From Henckelia pumila (Eukaryota; Streptophyta; Magnoliopsida; Lamiales; Gesneriaceae), in assembly GCF_033568475.1 (NCBI RefSeq), contig NC_133121.1, forward strand, positions 6,758,001-6,822,000: 64,000 nucleotides of DNA, in the 5' to 3' direction. Under the pieces are notes generated by a model. The model worked only from the letters and a program-made list of their open reading frames with translations. It searched no databases and was not told the DNA's origin. Every line of letters begins with the position of its first letter. Positions within the stretch are counted from its first letter, which is position 1. Positions 10,881 through 24,510 of this stretch are shown here, piece after piece. The translations under genes were made by a program, and so were the position numbers.

Positions 10881-11790
10881 TTATTGGATATTATTGTGAT
10901 ATTTTAAAGTGTTTGGTATTTTAATTATACCAAAATTAAAAGATTAGATATATCAATAATATTATCTCATAATATATTATTTGATATAGAATATTTGATA
11001 TATCAAAGTAAATCAACAGTTTGAGGTGGACTAGAATTCTAATCATACAAGACTAAATGTCTTATAAATATAAGTAGTCCTTAGTTGGTAGATACATGAA
11101 TTATTCACATTGAATAACACACATTTCCAAGTATTCTCTCTGTGATAATTATATTATTGGAACATCGCCAGTTTTTCAAGGGTTTAAGATGTGCTTGATC
11201 GAAATATTCTAGTAATATTTCGACGACCACAAAAGGAACAAATTACTGTTCGTGGGATTTGTTCAAGGAACTTTCTTAGAGATCAAGTAAAGGAACTAGC
11301 TTGTAGATCGAGTCAGAGATCCAACAATCGTGTGCTTTATTTTTTGCTGAAAGATGCACACGATTGTTGGATCTTTGACTCGATCTACAATTAGTTCCTC
11401 TACTTGATCTCCAAGCAAGTTCCTCGAACAAATCCCACGAACAGTAATTTGTTCATTTTGTAGTTGTCGAAATATTAGTAGAATATTTCGATCACGTGCA
11501 CACCTAAAACCCTTGAAAAACTGGCGATGTTTCAAAAATTATCATTAACAGAATATTTGGTAATGTGTATTATTCAATGTAAATAATTCATGTATCTACC
11601 AACCAAGGACTATCTATATTTATAGGACATTTAGTTTGGTATGATTAGAATTTTAGTCCACCTCAAACTGTGAATTTACTTTGATATATCAAATAATATA
11701 TTATGAGATAATATTATTGATATATCTAATATTTTAATTATGATATAATTAAAATATCAAACACTTTAAGATCATAATAATATCCAATAA
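10881..11790. repeat. Long inverted repeat (near-perfect hairpin), 910 bp
   Basis: The left arm 10881-11335 and right arm 11356-11790 are inverted copies of about 455 and 435 bp separated by a 20-nt loop. Matching landmarks: TTATTGGATATTATT with AATAATATCCAATAA; TTTGAGGTGGACTAGAATTC with TTTTAGTCCACCTCAAACTG; ATCGCCAGTTTTTCAAGGGT with its complement; CCAACAATCGTGTGC with GCACACGATTGTTGG. Each arm carries a TATA-like TATAAATATA pointing to the loop. The origin could be a foldback element or two LTR-like sequences joined tail to tail. No coding content. Confidence 0.9.
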
Positions 11791-13430
11791 AAGTTAGTGA
11801 AGCAAAATTGGAAGTAGAAATATTTTTTGGACCAAAGAAATAATTTGATCTGATTATAAATCAAATAAATTTATTATGGATTTTTTTTAAAAAAATTGAT
11901 TCTTTTCAGGTATTATATAATATAATATAATAGAAATGTCAAAATTTCAAAACAATGAAATGGTTTGACTAATTGTTATTGGAATAAAAGAAGTATGGAT
12001 TAGTATAGAGGGAGTGGTTATGAAAGTCCGAGTCAGTCACCACCCGGCAAATCAATTCCAATTGCTGCTTTCTTGTCCCCTCACCAATTATCAATATTCC
12101 AACTCCTTGTTTTTCTCTGTCCCCTCTCTTTATTTTTTCCCACAAGTCTAAATTATTTTCCAAGATATGGACTATTCGATGAAATTTAAAGATACCCATC
12201 TTCTATTCTTATTTTTAGAAAAAAAGTTATGAATATTTCTTAGACGATGACCCTTCCCCGTTTCCGTTCGATTCATCTTTGGTCGGTCACATGCGTTGCA
12301 CGTGAAAAAATCGAAATCAAAGCATGTAATTTAATTATTTTTAGCTAGTACTCGATATAAATGTTTAAAAATATCTTCATTGATAATAATTGTATGTATT
12401 GTTTATATACAAAGCAAAAGTGCAAGTTATCATTATCATGAAGAGATACTGAATTAGTGGTTTTTCCTAATGGTGTAATCGGGCATTTAGTGGTCAATGA
12501 AATTCCAAGTTTGCCCTTTCGAAAAACTTGTTCACCCTATAAGTGGTGTTGGTGTGACTTGTGAGATTCTGATTAGGTAAAGTAGCAGGTGAGAATCTAA
12601 CACCCATAGGGTGCAAACAAGGGTATTTTCGACAATTTGGTGTCGTAATAATTGTAAGCATATATGATGAAGTGAGAAAATATTTAAAAAGTAATTTGGA
12701 AAACGAACTCAAGTCCAAACGATTATGAGCTTTGTGGGTGTAGAAGCTATTTAAGCTTATAATTTACTTCATTTCTTTTTATACAAAAACAATAAATTAT
12801 CGAAATATTATTTATTTTTCGAGAAGTCGAGATGTTTAACAATTAATTCTATTTTTTATTTATTTTTCAGCATGATAAATATAATTTTGTATGTTAACTT
12901 ATAAAAATAGATACGATCATGACCGCAACCAAAATACAAATACTAGATTGTAAGCTAAGCTCAAAAGATTACATATCCGAAAGTCTAAAGTTTTTATGTA
13001 GATACCCTCACCAATTTCAAAACCGAATTGATCGATATTTTTGGGGAGAAAAAACAATTGACTAATTAAACCGGATTTTCGATTTTATTTGGTTAGATCG
13101 GTTAAGGTATTATGCTGTTGAGAAGGGCATATTCGCCATTTTCGTAGGAAGCAACGAAACTGTAAAAAAGTCATAATTTACTGCCGACATTTTACCACCC
13201 GCTCCCAAAAAACATGAGCGAGCCGATATATTTTTTGTTTATAATATAATATAAAAAAACAGAAGTAATTATTTTACTCTAATCGTCTTCGACGGCCACG
13301 ATTCAATGACAGTAACCAATACCAGTCGTTGATGAGTCTTATCGAAAGAAAATACAAACGAGGGGCAGTTTCGTAATTTGAGTGTGATTCTGTGCTTTGA
13401 GTTTCTCGGCCGAATAAAAAAACAAAGCTC
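11791..13430. other. Intergenic spacer upstream of the Aux/IAA gene
   Basis: No gene or recognisable repeat found. The last few hundred bases should contain the promoter of the Aux/IAA gene. No TGTCTC auxin-response element was noticed close to the inferred leader. Confidence 0.45.
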
Positions 13431-13439
13431 TCCCTCATG

Positions 13440-14565
13440 TTTTTGTTCTTAGCTTTTTCTGCTAGATGGAGGGACCTTGAGAAATTCTCTCTGCTTTGCG
13501 TTCCCTGCTTTTCCTACAGTTATTCGAAATTCTCGAGCATAATCTGTTTCTAAGCTGCGCTGTGAGTACTGCACTTCCATATTCGACTTTCTGGTATGTA
13601 AATTTGTTGTTATGCGAATGTAACTTTACCGCTTTCTTTTTTTGTTTGATTTGGGTTAGGTGTGCTGAAAATTTGAGCTGAGATCTAGTAAACTTGGGTT
13701 AATGGTGTACGTTTGTTCTTGATAATTAGCATGTGTTTCATTTGGAGCTGAAACGTGGATCTTCTTTGATTTTGTGTTGGTTTTATTTTTCTGCTTTTTG
13801 TAATTTTGTTTGTTTATTTTATTTTCCGTGCTAGTGTTTCTCTTGCCTGTGAGGTTGTGAAGCCAGAAATTTGGCTTAGTGATGAACCAAAAACTATTGA
13901 AATTTTGGATTTGAAATCATTTTTTTCCCTGTATATATATATTTGCGTATTTAATAAGTAAAAACACATGAATCTACGAGAAAAATGTGACGGTAAAATT
14001 CAGTACAGAGGGGAAGGAATGGCCCAGGCAACCCTGGTTGCTTGTCCACTGTTTCTGGTAGGTTTTGATATCTGCTGTTTCTATTTTCGTTTTATCAATC
14101 AAATTTTCCGTGCAAAAATTGATGAGTACTGCTTTGGTTAAGAGTTTTACATGCCTTTTTTCAATCTTTTGTTGCTATAGTTTTCCCACCTGAATGCGGT
14201 TCCTTTTGTTTGTCAAAACAAAAGGAGAAGAAAATAATGGATTGCTTTTTTTTCCCCCCTCCCCTAACCTTTTCCTGCTTCGGAGATCAGATATTTTTAA
14301 AACTTGTGGTTGTTTATGTTTTGATTGAACATTTTGTTTGTATAGTTAAACTCTAATTATTGTTTTAAAAAGCATTTTCTAGAACATTTCTTGTTTTAAA
14401 TAACACACAAATGAAACAATTGTTTCCCTGATCTCTGTAGTAAAGTGTCAGTATTTTCCCGGATGGTAGGTCTTCGGGTTGATAGGTTTTGAATCAATCA
14501 AGTGTGATAACTGAATATTTGTCGTGCCGCAGATTTGTAAAACAACATAAAAAGTTTCGACTTTT
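13440..14565 (+). promoter_or_regulatory. 5' leader of the Aux/IAA gene with a probable UTR intron
   Basis: A pyrimidine-rich, more GC-balanced stretch starts near 13430. A good donor (GCGCT|GTGAGT, intron from 13562) and acceptor (TGCCGCAG| at 14532) bracket a T-rich intron-like region of about 970 bp. The ATG at 14566 follows 33 nt later. Long leader introns are common in this Aux/IAA clade. The transcription start was not pinned down. Confidence 0.5.
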
Positions 14566-17174
14566 ATGTCTCCTTCATTGTTGGGCATTGAGGATCTAAG
14601 TCAATGTAATGTTTCTTTGATGGCTTCTTCTGCATCAATTGAATCTATCTCTCAGAATGGCCTGGGGTTGAAAGAGCGCAATTACTTGGGATTGACCGAT
14701 TGTTCCTCGGTGGACAGCTCTGCCATTTCTGATGTACCCCAGGAAACCAAGAAGAATTTAACTATGAAGGCCACCGAATTGAGGCTTGGTCTTCCTGGAT
14801 CACAATCCCCCGAACGAGATTCAGGCATTAACTTGACCAGCATGGGGAAGCTTGATGAAAAGCAGTTATTTCCCTTAGTTCCGTCAAAGGATGGAATCTG
14901 CTCATTGTCACAAAAGATAGTTGTTTCGGGGAGTAAAAGAGGATTCTGTGACACTGCCAATGAATTATCAGAATCGAAAAATTCCTTGTTTGGTGTGGGC
15001 AATTGGATGTTCAATTCCGCGGGTTCTGATTCTGGGCAATCAAAATTAGCTGGTAATACGGGGACAAATGTTATGCCAGATATACCTGCAAAAGCATCTA
15101 AGGAATGCAATAAGAAGGTTAATGACTCTAACACCAACAGTGCACCTGCTGCTAAGTAAGTGCTGAATTTCACGGGAAAATGTAGGAAACGATTTAGATA
15201 ATTATGGTTGGATGAGGTAGTTTTATTCTATGATGCTTGCCTCTGCTATTTTTTATGCGGTGTTGCAGGGCACAGGTTGTTGGTTGGCCTCCTATCAGAT
15301 CATATAGGAAGAATACTCTGGCCACAACCTCGAAGAACAATGATGAAGTTGATGGTAAACCAGGACCTGGTGCTTTATTTGTCAAGGTCAGCATGGCTAC
15401 TGCTCCTTATCTGAGAAAGGTGGATCTGAGAACATATTCCTCCTATCAAGAACTTTCTACTGGATTGGAGAAGATGTTCGGTTGTTTCACCTTTGGTAAG
15501 CCGTAAGTTGTTATTTCAGTGTAGGTTCTTTAGCCTTTACTGGTGGTTCTAGGAGAGTATTCTTGTTTCAGGACAATGTGGGTCCACCGGAACCCCAAGT
15601 AAGGAGATGCTGAATGAGAGTAAGCTGAAGGATCTTCTGCATGGACCAGAATATGTGCTGACATATGAGGACAAGGATGGTGATTGGATGCTTGTTGGAG
15701 ATGTGCCATGGGAGTAAGCTTACTTTTCTGCATTTATACAGTATTTATTATTTTTCCAGGCTTTTTTATTAAATGGAAGATGAGTAACACTGTAAGTAAT
15801 CTATATGCTTAACAACACTGAAATGGAAAAAAGGTATCAAGTTGACGCAGTTAGCGAATTAAAAATTACAGAGTTTTCCTGTGTTTGCAAAATGCTAACT
15901 AAACATTCGAGTCTCCCCTGAGAAAGACATGCCACCAAAACTGTGATATTTGTTCTAATATCCATATGCTATGGAGTTTGTTCTTACACCTCCTGCTTAT
16001 TCTTTATTCACTGCACGTTGAAAAGAACACATGCTTGTCTTTTGCGACAGCTATACTGGTGTAGTGGTGTTGACTGTTGAATAGCATCCTTCAAAGATAC
16101 TTTTCATTCCCTCACTACTCACTAGCACAGTAGCATTGCAATGCCTGAGAACTCATTTTCTTCTTCATTAGCCTGCATCCAAATACAATGGCCTTTCTCC
16201 ATAAGCTTGTGACCAAGTACAATGGTAATTGGCAGAGTGTTCACAATCATACCAATTGTTTATTTTCAGCTGTCAAAGCAATTTATTTAAGATTAGTAAA
16301 TTCTGAGTGAGAAATTTGACAAGAATCATGAGTATCCGCATGTGGCAATTACTACTGCAATTAATTCATACCAAGGAAACTGTTTTGTTCTCTGTCCTTC
16401 TAGACTATTCTCTCGGTTTAATTGAAGCTCTATCCATGCTGATGGTCAAATAGGTGATTTCTGTTATAACGGGTTTACCAACCAGCAGCTAAAACAAAAT
16501 GCAACCCCGTTTGAAATTTGAATCCCACCTTTTGGTACTCAAAAGTTTAACCATGAATTGCAGAATTCACAAAATTTTCAAAATATTATATTATTTTTAC
16601 ATTTACTTTGTAAAAAATGATACTTCAACCCATCTCTAAAAAACTGTGGAAAGTAGACTTGAAACAAAAATCTGGATATAAATGACATTGTTGGCTGTTG
16701 CGTCTTGAAGGTATTATACAGATAGGCAATGGTTAAAATTTTAATACCCGCTGCTCTGTGTCTACTTATTGAGCTGGGAAAACTTTAATATTTATCCAGG
16801 ATTGGTTTTTTAATCTTTCAACTGCACACTTTTATATGAATGTTTGATTATTCTCTCCATTTTAACCGGCATGAATTGTTCCCATGTACGATACACTATG
16901 GACACAATCTTTTCGTCTTATTGACAACTGATGCTGTTTTAGGATGTTCATCACTTCTTGCAAGAGGCTCAAAATTATGAAAGGCTCTGATGCTATTGGA
17001 TTGGGTGAGAAATATTCGTTCCTCTCATCGGTTTTTAGAAGGTTTCAAACTATTTGAAACCATTGGTTTCATTCTGCTCCACTTCGGATGCTGATTTCTT
17101 GTCAACGACAGTAAACGCATTTCATTTTCTCTACAGCTCCCAGGGCCACGGAAAAATCTAAAAACCGAAACTAG
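14566..17174 (+). CDS. IAA8: Auxin-responsive Aux/IAA repressor, IAA8/IAA9 clade
   Basis: Five exons (14566-15155, 15269-15495, 15572-15713, 16943-17004, 17137-17174) join in frame to 352 residues, the size of IAA8/IAA9. Domain I is ELRLGLPG at 71-78 (EAR repression motif that recruits TOPLESS). Domain II is [10 protein letters not shown] at 200-209, the degron bound by TIR1/AFB with auxin. Domains III/IV form the PB1 fold: the basic face VKVSM near 235-239 and the acidic [19 protein letters not shown]. The N-terminal [17 protein letters not shown] and C-terminal SDAIGLAP with EKSKN are typical of IAA8. Acts in the nucleus, binding ARF factors until auxin triggers its degradation. Oddity: domain III reads [12 protein letters not shown] where the family has KVSMDGAPYLRK. 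Splice sites are all canonical. Confidence 0.93.
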
Positions 17175-17807
17175 CATCCGACCATGGCCGATGGCTGCTT
17201 TCTGTCTGCACGATTGAAGGTGGAATACCCAACAGCACAAACAGGAGAAAGCGATCAAAATGTTCAGCCCCTGATGCAATAATATGTTTGGTATTGCTTT
17301 TATTCGCATGTGTTCTTGAGTGCACTGTGTCTCCGACAACTTCATGCTATTATATTTGTACTATTTTATTTTATTTTCTGCCCCTTAAGTGATACCGTGT
17401 AAAATTGTTTGAAAAACTAAGTTGCATATGCGTGTTGTGTATTAACAAATTTAATGTTTGATATGTATGTTGGAATAACTTGTAAAAATGTTGTTAGTAA
17501 TGAACTCGTCTACTCTGTGTGATTTTAAAATGCTGTAATTCCAGCTAAACTTGGAAATTAACAGCATTTTTTGCTTCACAAAAAAACTCTTATGAAACCC
17601 TTGTCAATTTTGTTAGACACATCTACTATTTGACCTTACCAATAAAAAATATTATTTTCTTTTTCAAAAGTGTTATTTTTTTATTATAGATGTAGTACAT
17701 AAGATCTTCTAAATTTTCCATGGAACCGTCATCTATTATCAATTACTAGCAGTATACGCGATACAATACATAAATATTATGTATTTATGTATCTATATAT
17801 ATAAATT
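17175..17807. other. 3' flank of the Aux/IAA gene
   Basis: Contains the presumed 3' UTR (T-rich, to about 17400-17500). Nothing else recognised. Confidence 0.4.
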
Positions 17808-17949
17808 TGATCACCTGCACCCTAGGGTGCAGGAAATTCGCGTGCGATCACTAAAACTCAGTACCGGGTTTTAGTGGTGCAAAAAAAAAAAAAAACAAAA
17901 AGCACTTGATCGCACACAAATTTCCTGCATTCTAGGGTGCAGGTGATCA
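17808..17949. mobile_element. MITE with CACCTGCACCCTAGGGTGCAGG ends
   Basis: The ends TGATCACCTGCAC and GTGCAGGTGATCA are a perfect 13-bp inverted repeat. The inversion continues through CCTAGGGTGCAGGAAATT and TGCGATCA to an A-rich centre. Each arm also contains the self-palindrome GCACCCTAGGGTGC or a close variant. It lies in AT-rich DNA, so no target duplication could be defined. Confidence 0.8.
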
Positions 17950-18348
17950 GATCTGTCTATATATATATATATATATTTGTATTTTATTTTAAATATTTGA
18001 TTTAAAAAATTGATGAAATTTTAGATTACCATGATTTATTTTTTTTGTTGCAAAAATAGATGGTTAAGAAAAAACGGTGAAGACGTTAAGAAAGTGAAGT
18101 AGTAAACTGTTGATTTCAGTGAATAATCATAAGGATAATTTTGTATAATTATTAAAATGAACAAAAATAGTTGCTATAATATCATCGTGCATTATAATAA
18201 TAATAATAATAACTATCGTATCGGCGTATTTTTTTATTTAATTTGATTTATATTCAAATAAAAACGTAATATCTATATCATATGAGTATAATTCTGGCAA
18301 AAAAAATGATATCTTCTTTTATACATAATAGATAATAGTAAATTATTA

Positions 18349-18383
<35 letters not shown>

Positions 18384-18479
18384 ACATTAAAACGACAATT
18401 TTTTTAAAATTTTGCTCCGACACGGAGATTGCTAAAAAAACGATTATATAATGGTCAAGTGTTCGATTAAACTCCAAAG

Positions 18480-18691
18480 ACAGTTCAACTCTGTGAAGTA
18501 GGTAAATGCTTGATTAATAGTCAGGTGTTCGATTTCCCTACCAATTTTTTCTTAGACTAGTCTGCTGCACATGACTTGTCAGGTATAGTTTACCCGACTA
18601 GCGTGACTTGCAAGTTATTGCGTTAGTTCGAAGGTTCACCAGGTGCACATCAAAGACAGCGACTGCAGGATCCCACATCGGTAAAAAAAAA
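18480..18691 (+). mobile_element. SINE family A, third copy
   Basis: Box B-like CAGGTGTTCGATTTCCCTAC at 18522-18541, then the shared body (TTTACCCGACTAGCGTGACT, ATTGCGTTAGTTCGAAGGTT, ACTGCAGGATCCCACATCGG) and an A-run at 18682-18690. AAAGAC occurs on both sides and may be a short target duplication. A second head-like piece (GGTCAAGTGTTCGATTAAAC) sits just upstream at about 18452. Confidence 0.7.
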
Positions 18692-18745
18692 GACTAAAAA
18701 TTAATGATTGATTAACAATTTTTTTTTAAAATATTCGATCCATTA

Positions 18746-19118
18746 TCTTTACTATATAATTATTGCTAAACACCTTATAAAAATTGTCATGGTCAATTTA
18801 ATGTATAGACTAAATTACCCTTCTTCATAAATTACAATTACAATATGAAAACTCCCTTAATTAGGTAAACTACCGGCCCAAATTTGTGACTAAAATATAA
18901 AATCACGGCCCACTTCCCATGCCACCCAAACACCCACTTTTCTTCAACAGTGTTCTCGATCTCATTTTTCCAAAATCTTTGTCGATTGTTTAAATTATTT
19001 ATTATAAAATTTATGAATAATAAAAAAATCATAACAAGAAATCTGATATCTTACTAACTAACGTTATATAAAATAATAAATATTATGCTCCACACGCTTG
19101 CGTGTGCGTCGTTGCTAG
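18746..19118 (+). mobile_element. Mini-Helitron, 373 bp (non-autonomous)
   Basis: The 5' end TCTTTACTATATAATTATTG follows an A. The 3' end has the hairpin CACACGCTTGCGTGTG about 8 nt before CTAG, and the next host base is T, so the A^T insertion rule is met. No coding capacity. Confidence 0.75.
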
Positions 19119-19561
19119 TATTTATAATATACACGTTCTTTAGTAATAATTTTTCTTCAACATAATGCCGATGGTAAAATATAAAAAAACATGGCTTCCA
19201 AAAAAAATTATTTAAAAACATAAATTAAAGTATATAATTTATATTCTACAGACTATTTTACACGCAGAGTGTTTATATTCATTATATCATCCTCAAAAAA
19301 CATTAGATTAGATGATGAAAATTAAAAACCAATTATTTATTACATGCACGCAATACGTACAGATATAGCTTAAATTTAATCTTTATTATATTAATTTTTT
19401 AATATAAAATATAGTTACGATATAATTAATTTTTATATTTGAAGTTTCTGATTTTACTGTATTTTACTTGACTGCGAATTAGTCAATTATCGGACAAGGG
19501 ATGTAATAGGAATTCCGAATTCATAGTCTATTGACCATGAACGCCAAGCTATGAGATTCAC
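19119..19561. other. Upstream spacer of the PPR gene
   Basis: AT-rich, no repeat or motif recognised. It should hold the PPR gene promoter; no clear TATA box near the ATG. Confidence 0.4.
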
Positions 19562-21619
19562 ATGAAAAGTGCTCTCACACCGATTTCCATAGCTTTCTGC
19601 AGGATTCTAAAGACATCCCACCAATGCCAAGCTCCCCGCCGCCATGTGCAAGCCCGAAGTCTCACCGGAGCTCAACCGTTGGACCTCTACGCCGCCAATC
19701 ACCTCATCAACAGGCATTCGAAGTGTGGCCGCTTGGACATTGCACACCAGCTGTTCACCGAAATGCCTCACACAAACATTGTTTCTTGGACTGCGCTTAT
19801 TTCAGGGTACGCCCAGCACGGACACGTGGACGAATGCTTTGGCTTGTTTTCTGAGATGTTATTTCATATTAAACCCAATGATTTTGCTTATGCGAGCGTG
19901 TTTTCGGTTTGTGATTATAAACGAGGTGTTCAAGTACATGCGCTTGCTTTGAAAACAGGTTACGAGGGTTGGATTTATGTGGGGAATGCTTTGGTGGGAA
20001 TGTATTGGAAGAATGGTTCCAATTCGGGTGCTGAGGCTTGTAGGGTGTTCGAAGAGATGGGCACTCGCAATCTTGTTACTTATAATTCAATGATTGCAGG
20101 GTTTGGAAAGCATGGACAGGTTGATAAAGCCGTTTCTTTGTTTAGAAGAATGTTCCGCGATGGTGTTGATTTCGATCGGGCCACGTTCCTGAGCTTAAAT
20201 TCTTCGCTATGTGGACTTGACAATATTGTGGGGCACTTGTGTTGCTCGCAATTGCATTGCATTGGCGTGAAAACAGGGTTGGGACTAGATGTTGGAGTAG
20301 CGACTGCTTTAGTACAAGCTTATTCTAGTGTTGGTGCGGAGGTTAGTGATTGTTATAAGTTGTTCTTGGAGATATCTTGTTCGCATCGGGATGTTGTTAT
20401 GTGGACTGGAATCATGACAGCATTTTCCGAGAGGGCCCCGGAAGAAACTCTTCTCCTTTACAATCAGATGAGTAGGGAAGGCTTATGTCCAGATTGTTAC
20501 GTTTTTTCCATTTTATTGAAGGCTTGTTCAAATCTTGTGACTGAGAGGCACGCTGCAGCCGTGCATTCTCAGGTGATTCGAGTAGGCTTTGTGAACGTTC
20601 CAGCGCTCAATAATGCTCTTATTCATGCTTATGCTCGATGTGGTTCTGTAGATGATGCAAAGAAAGTATTTCACGAAATGCCACTTAGAGATATCATCTC
20701 TTGGAATTCAATGTTCAAGGCTCATGCAGTACATGGTGATGCCGAAGCAGGACTAAACTTCTTTAAACAAATGGATGTTGCACCGGATGACACGACCATT
20801 GTTGCATTGCTCTCTTTGTGCAGCCATGCTGGGATGGTGAAAGAAGGAACTGAGATATTTGAAACCATGTTCGAGAAATATGGAGTCGTTCCTCAACTTG
20901 ATCATTATGCTTGTATGGTTGATATTTTGGGACGAGCTGGATGTCTTACAGAAGCCAAAAAGGTCATAATGAAAATGCCTATTGAACCGGATTTCGTTGT
21001 TTGGAGTGCTTTTCTTGGAGCATGCCGAAAACATGGAGAAACCCATATGGCCAACTTAGCATCATCAAAGTTGAAGGAATTAGATCCAGAAAACTCCCTT
21101 GGATATGTTATGATCTCCAATATTTATTGCTCAAGCAATAATTTTTATCAAGGCGGTTTGACGAGGAATAAAATGAACCACTTTGGGATAAGAAAAGAAC
21201 CAGGTTTGAGCTGGACAGAGGTTGGAAACAGGGTGCACGAGTTTGCATCCGGTGGTCAGCGACACCCTTGCCTAGAAGCAATATGTGTATACTTGGAGGA
21301 GCTATTGAGACAACTCAAGAAAGTAGGCTACGTTCCTGCGACGAGCTTGGTTTTACATGATGTAGAAGAAGAGCATAAAGAGGAGCATTTGTATCACCAC
21401 AGCGAGAAGCTGGCTTTGGCCTTCTCTTTAATGAATTCCGGTGGAACGTTTTCCAGTGGGGGTGTTATCAAGATCATGAAGAATATACGAATCTGTTTAG
21501 ACTGCCATAATTTTATGAGAATGGCGTCGAGATTTGCTGGGAAGGTTATCATCGTAAGAGATGCTAACCGGTTCCATCATTTTAAGGAGGGAGCTTGCTC
21601 TTGCAATAATTACTGGTGA
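19562..21619 (+). CDS. PPR protein, PLS class with E and DYW domains (At1g71420-like)
   Basis: Intronless gene of 685 residues, as usual for plant PLS-class PPR genes. Helical repeats recur every 31-36 residues, for example NHLINRHSKCGRLDIAHQLF, NIVSWTALISGYAQHGHVDE, NALIHAYARCGSVDDAKKVF and IISWNSMFKAHAVHG. E/E+ region: PDFVVWSAFLGACRKHGE to GLSWTEVGNRVHEFASGGQR. The DYW cytidine-deaminase domain has HSE at 613-615 and CLDCH at 645-649, ending HHFKEGACSCNNYW. The last three residues are NYW instead of DYW, a tolerated variant. Such proteins bind single-stranded organelle RNA and direct C-to-U editing. Its basic, Ser/Arg-containing N-terminus (about 1-45) fits a mitochondrial or plastid transit peptide. 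The edited site cannot be told from this reading. At1g71420 is the closest relative I recall. Confidence 0.92.
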   Translation: MKSALTPISIAFCRILKTSHQCQAPRRHVQARSLTGAQPLDLYAANHLINRHSKCGRLDIAHQLFTEMPHTNIVSWTALISGYAQHGHVDECFGLFSEMLFHIKPNDFAYASVFSVCDYKRGVQVHALALKTGYEGWIYVGNALVGMYWKNGSNSGAEACRVFEEMGTRNLVTYNSMIAGFGKHGQVDKAVSLFRRMFRDGVDFDRATFLSLNSSLCGLDNIVGHLCCSQLHCIGVKTGLGLDVGVATALVQAYSSVGAEVSDCYKLFLEISCSHRDVVMWTGIMTAFSERAPEETLLLYNQMSREGLCPDCYVFSILLKACSNLVTERHAAAVHSQVIRVGFVNVPALNNALIHAYARCGSVDDAKKVFHEMPLRDIISWNSMFKAHAVHGDAEAGLNFFKQMDVAPDDTTIVALLSLCSHAGMVKEGTEIFETMFEKYGVVPQLDHYACMVDILGRAGCLTEAKKVIMKMPIEPDFVVWSAFLGACRKHGETHMANLASSKLKELDPENSLGYVMISNIYCSSNNFYQGGLTRNKMNHFGIRKEPGLSWTEVGNRVHEFASGGQRHPCLEAICVYLEELLRQLKKVGYVPATSLVLHDVEEEHKEEHLYHHSEKLALAFSLMNSGGTFSSGGVIKIMKNIRICLDCHNFMRMASRFAGKVIIVRDANRFHHFKEGACSCNNYW

Positions 21620-22042
21620 CTGTGTTTGTTTTGTAACACCTCTTAGATGAAATTTGAAGGCCGATAGTTTCAGAAATCATTCCAGGATTGGCTAAATGCT
21701 AATGTATATCAAAATTAATAACAATTATTTTTTTTAATTGTGCCTGATTAAATTAGAAATCGATGTGCTGCTGCCTTTGTTTTGTTACTGGATCCGTTTT
21801 GGACAAGACTAATTACATCCAGGATAGTTGGGGCACTGCAAAACAGACCAATGTATCTGAAATCGAAAGAATGATTTATTTTTAAAGATCGAATCGCTGA
21901 GTGAGATCGTATCACAAATTAATTTCGTGAAATGTATCTTTCAATTGAGACTCATAAAAAATAATTGTATCTTTAAATCGGCATATTAAAAAAAAAATAA
22001 AAAAAAATCAACAAAATACTCTAGACTAGACCGGAAGTGACA
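21620..22042. other. Short spacer between the PPR and WDR5B genes
   Basis: PPR 3' UTR plus a piece (about 21880-21960) resembling the GAGAC-type dispersed repeat (GAGATCGTATCACAAATTAA, GAGACTCATAAAAAATAAT). Confidence 0.4.
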
Positions 22043-22049
22043 TATAAAA
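22043..22049 (+). promoter_or_regulatory. Probable TATA box of the WDR5B gene
   Basis: TATAAAA 55 nt upstream of the ATG at 22104. A second TATA-like run (TCTATATATAATATAAG) lies at 22062-22078. Either implies a very short leader. Confidence 0.4.
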
Positions 22050-22094
22050 TCTATCTATAATTCTATATATAATATAAGAACCGAAAAACCCTGA

Positions 22095-24125
<2,031 letters not shown>

Positions 24126-24510
24126 TTTAGTTTTGTTGCTAGAATTTTGTATCATAGTTATTTCTGGTGATTTAACAACATTCCTGAATAGAGATTATAG
24201 GAACTGGGAAGCAGGGTTGCAAGACTATACGGTTCTTGTATTTTGTGTCCTCAGGCCATTTGCTATAATAGTTATATTCAACTATTTTCTCCATTATGTC
24301 AGCTTTACTATATTTTCCATCGTATTTAAACTACGATTTGTATTATATTATTATTATAAGATATATGCCAAAATTAGTATATATATATATGTATATTATA
24401 TTATTAAAGTTAAAGTTCTCGGTATGTTTGCGAAACTTTTTAAAATTTCCACAAATATCTATCTAATCTTTTCCACATTTCACCTTCGCTTGATTTTCTT
24501 ATTATAGTAA

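Noticed and set aside
11191-11535. Paired open frames on both strands with similar peptides
   Set aside because: They are the two arms of the hairpin read in opposite directions, not a gene pair.
12494-12718. Minus-strand open frame of 74 residues
   Set aside because: No recognisable motif, no splice context, AT-rich codon use.
14682-15173. Long minus-strand open frame over the Aux/IAA first exon
   Set aside because: Shadow of the real plus-strand exon; the plus frame has the EAR motif and splices in frame.
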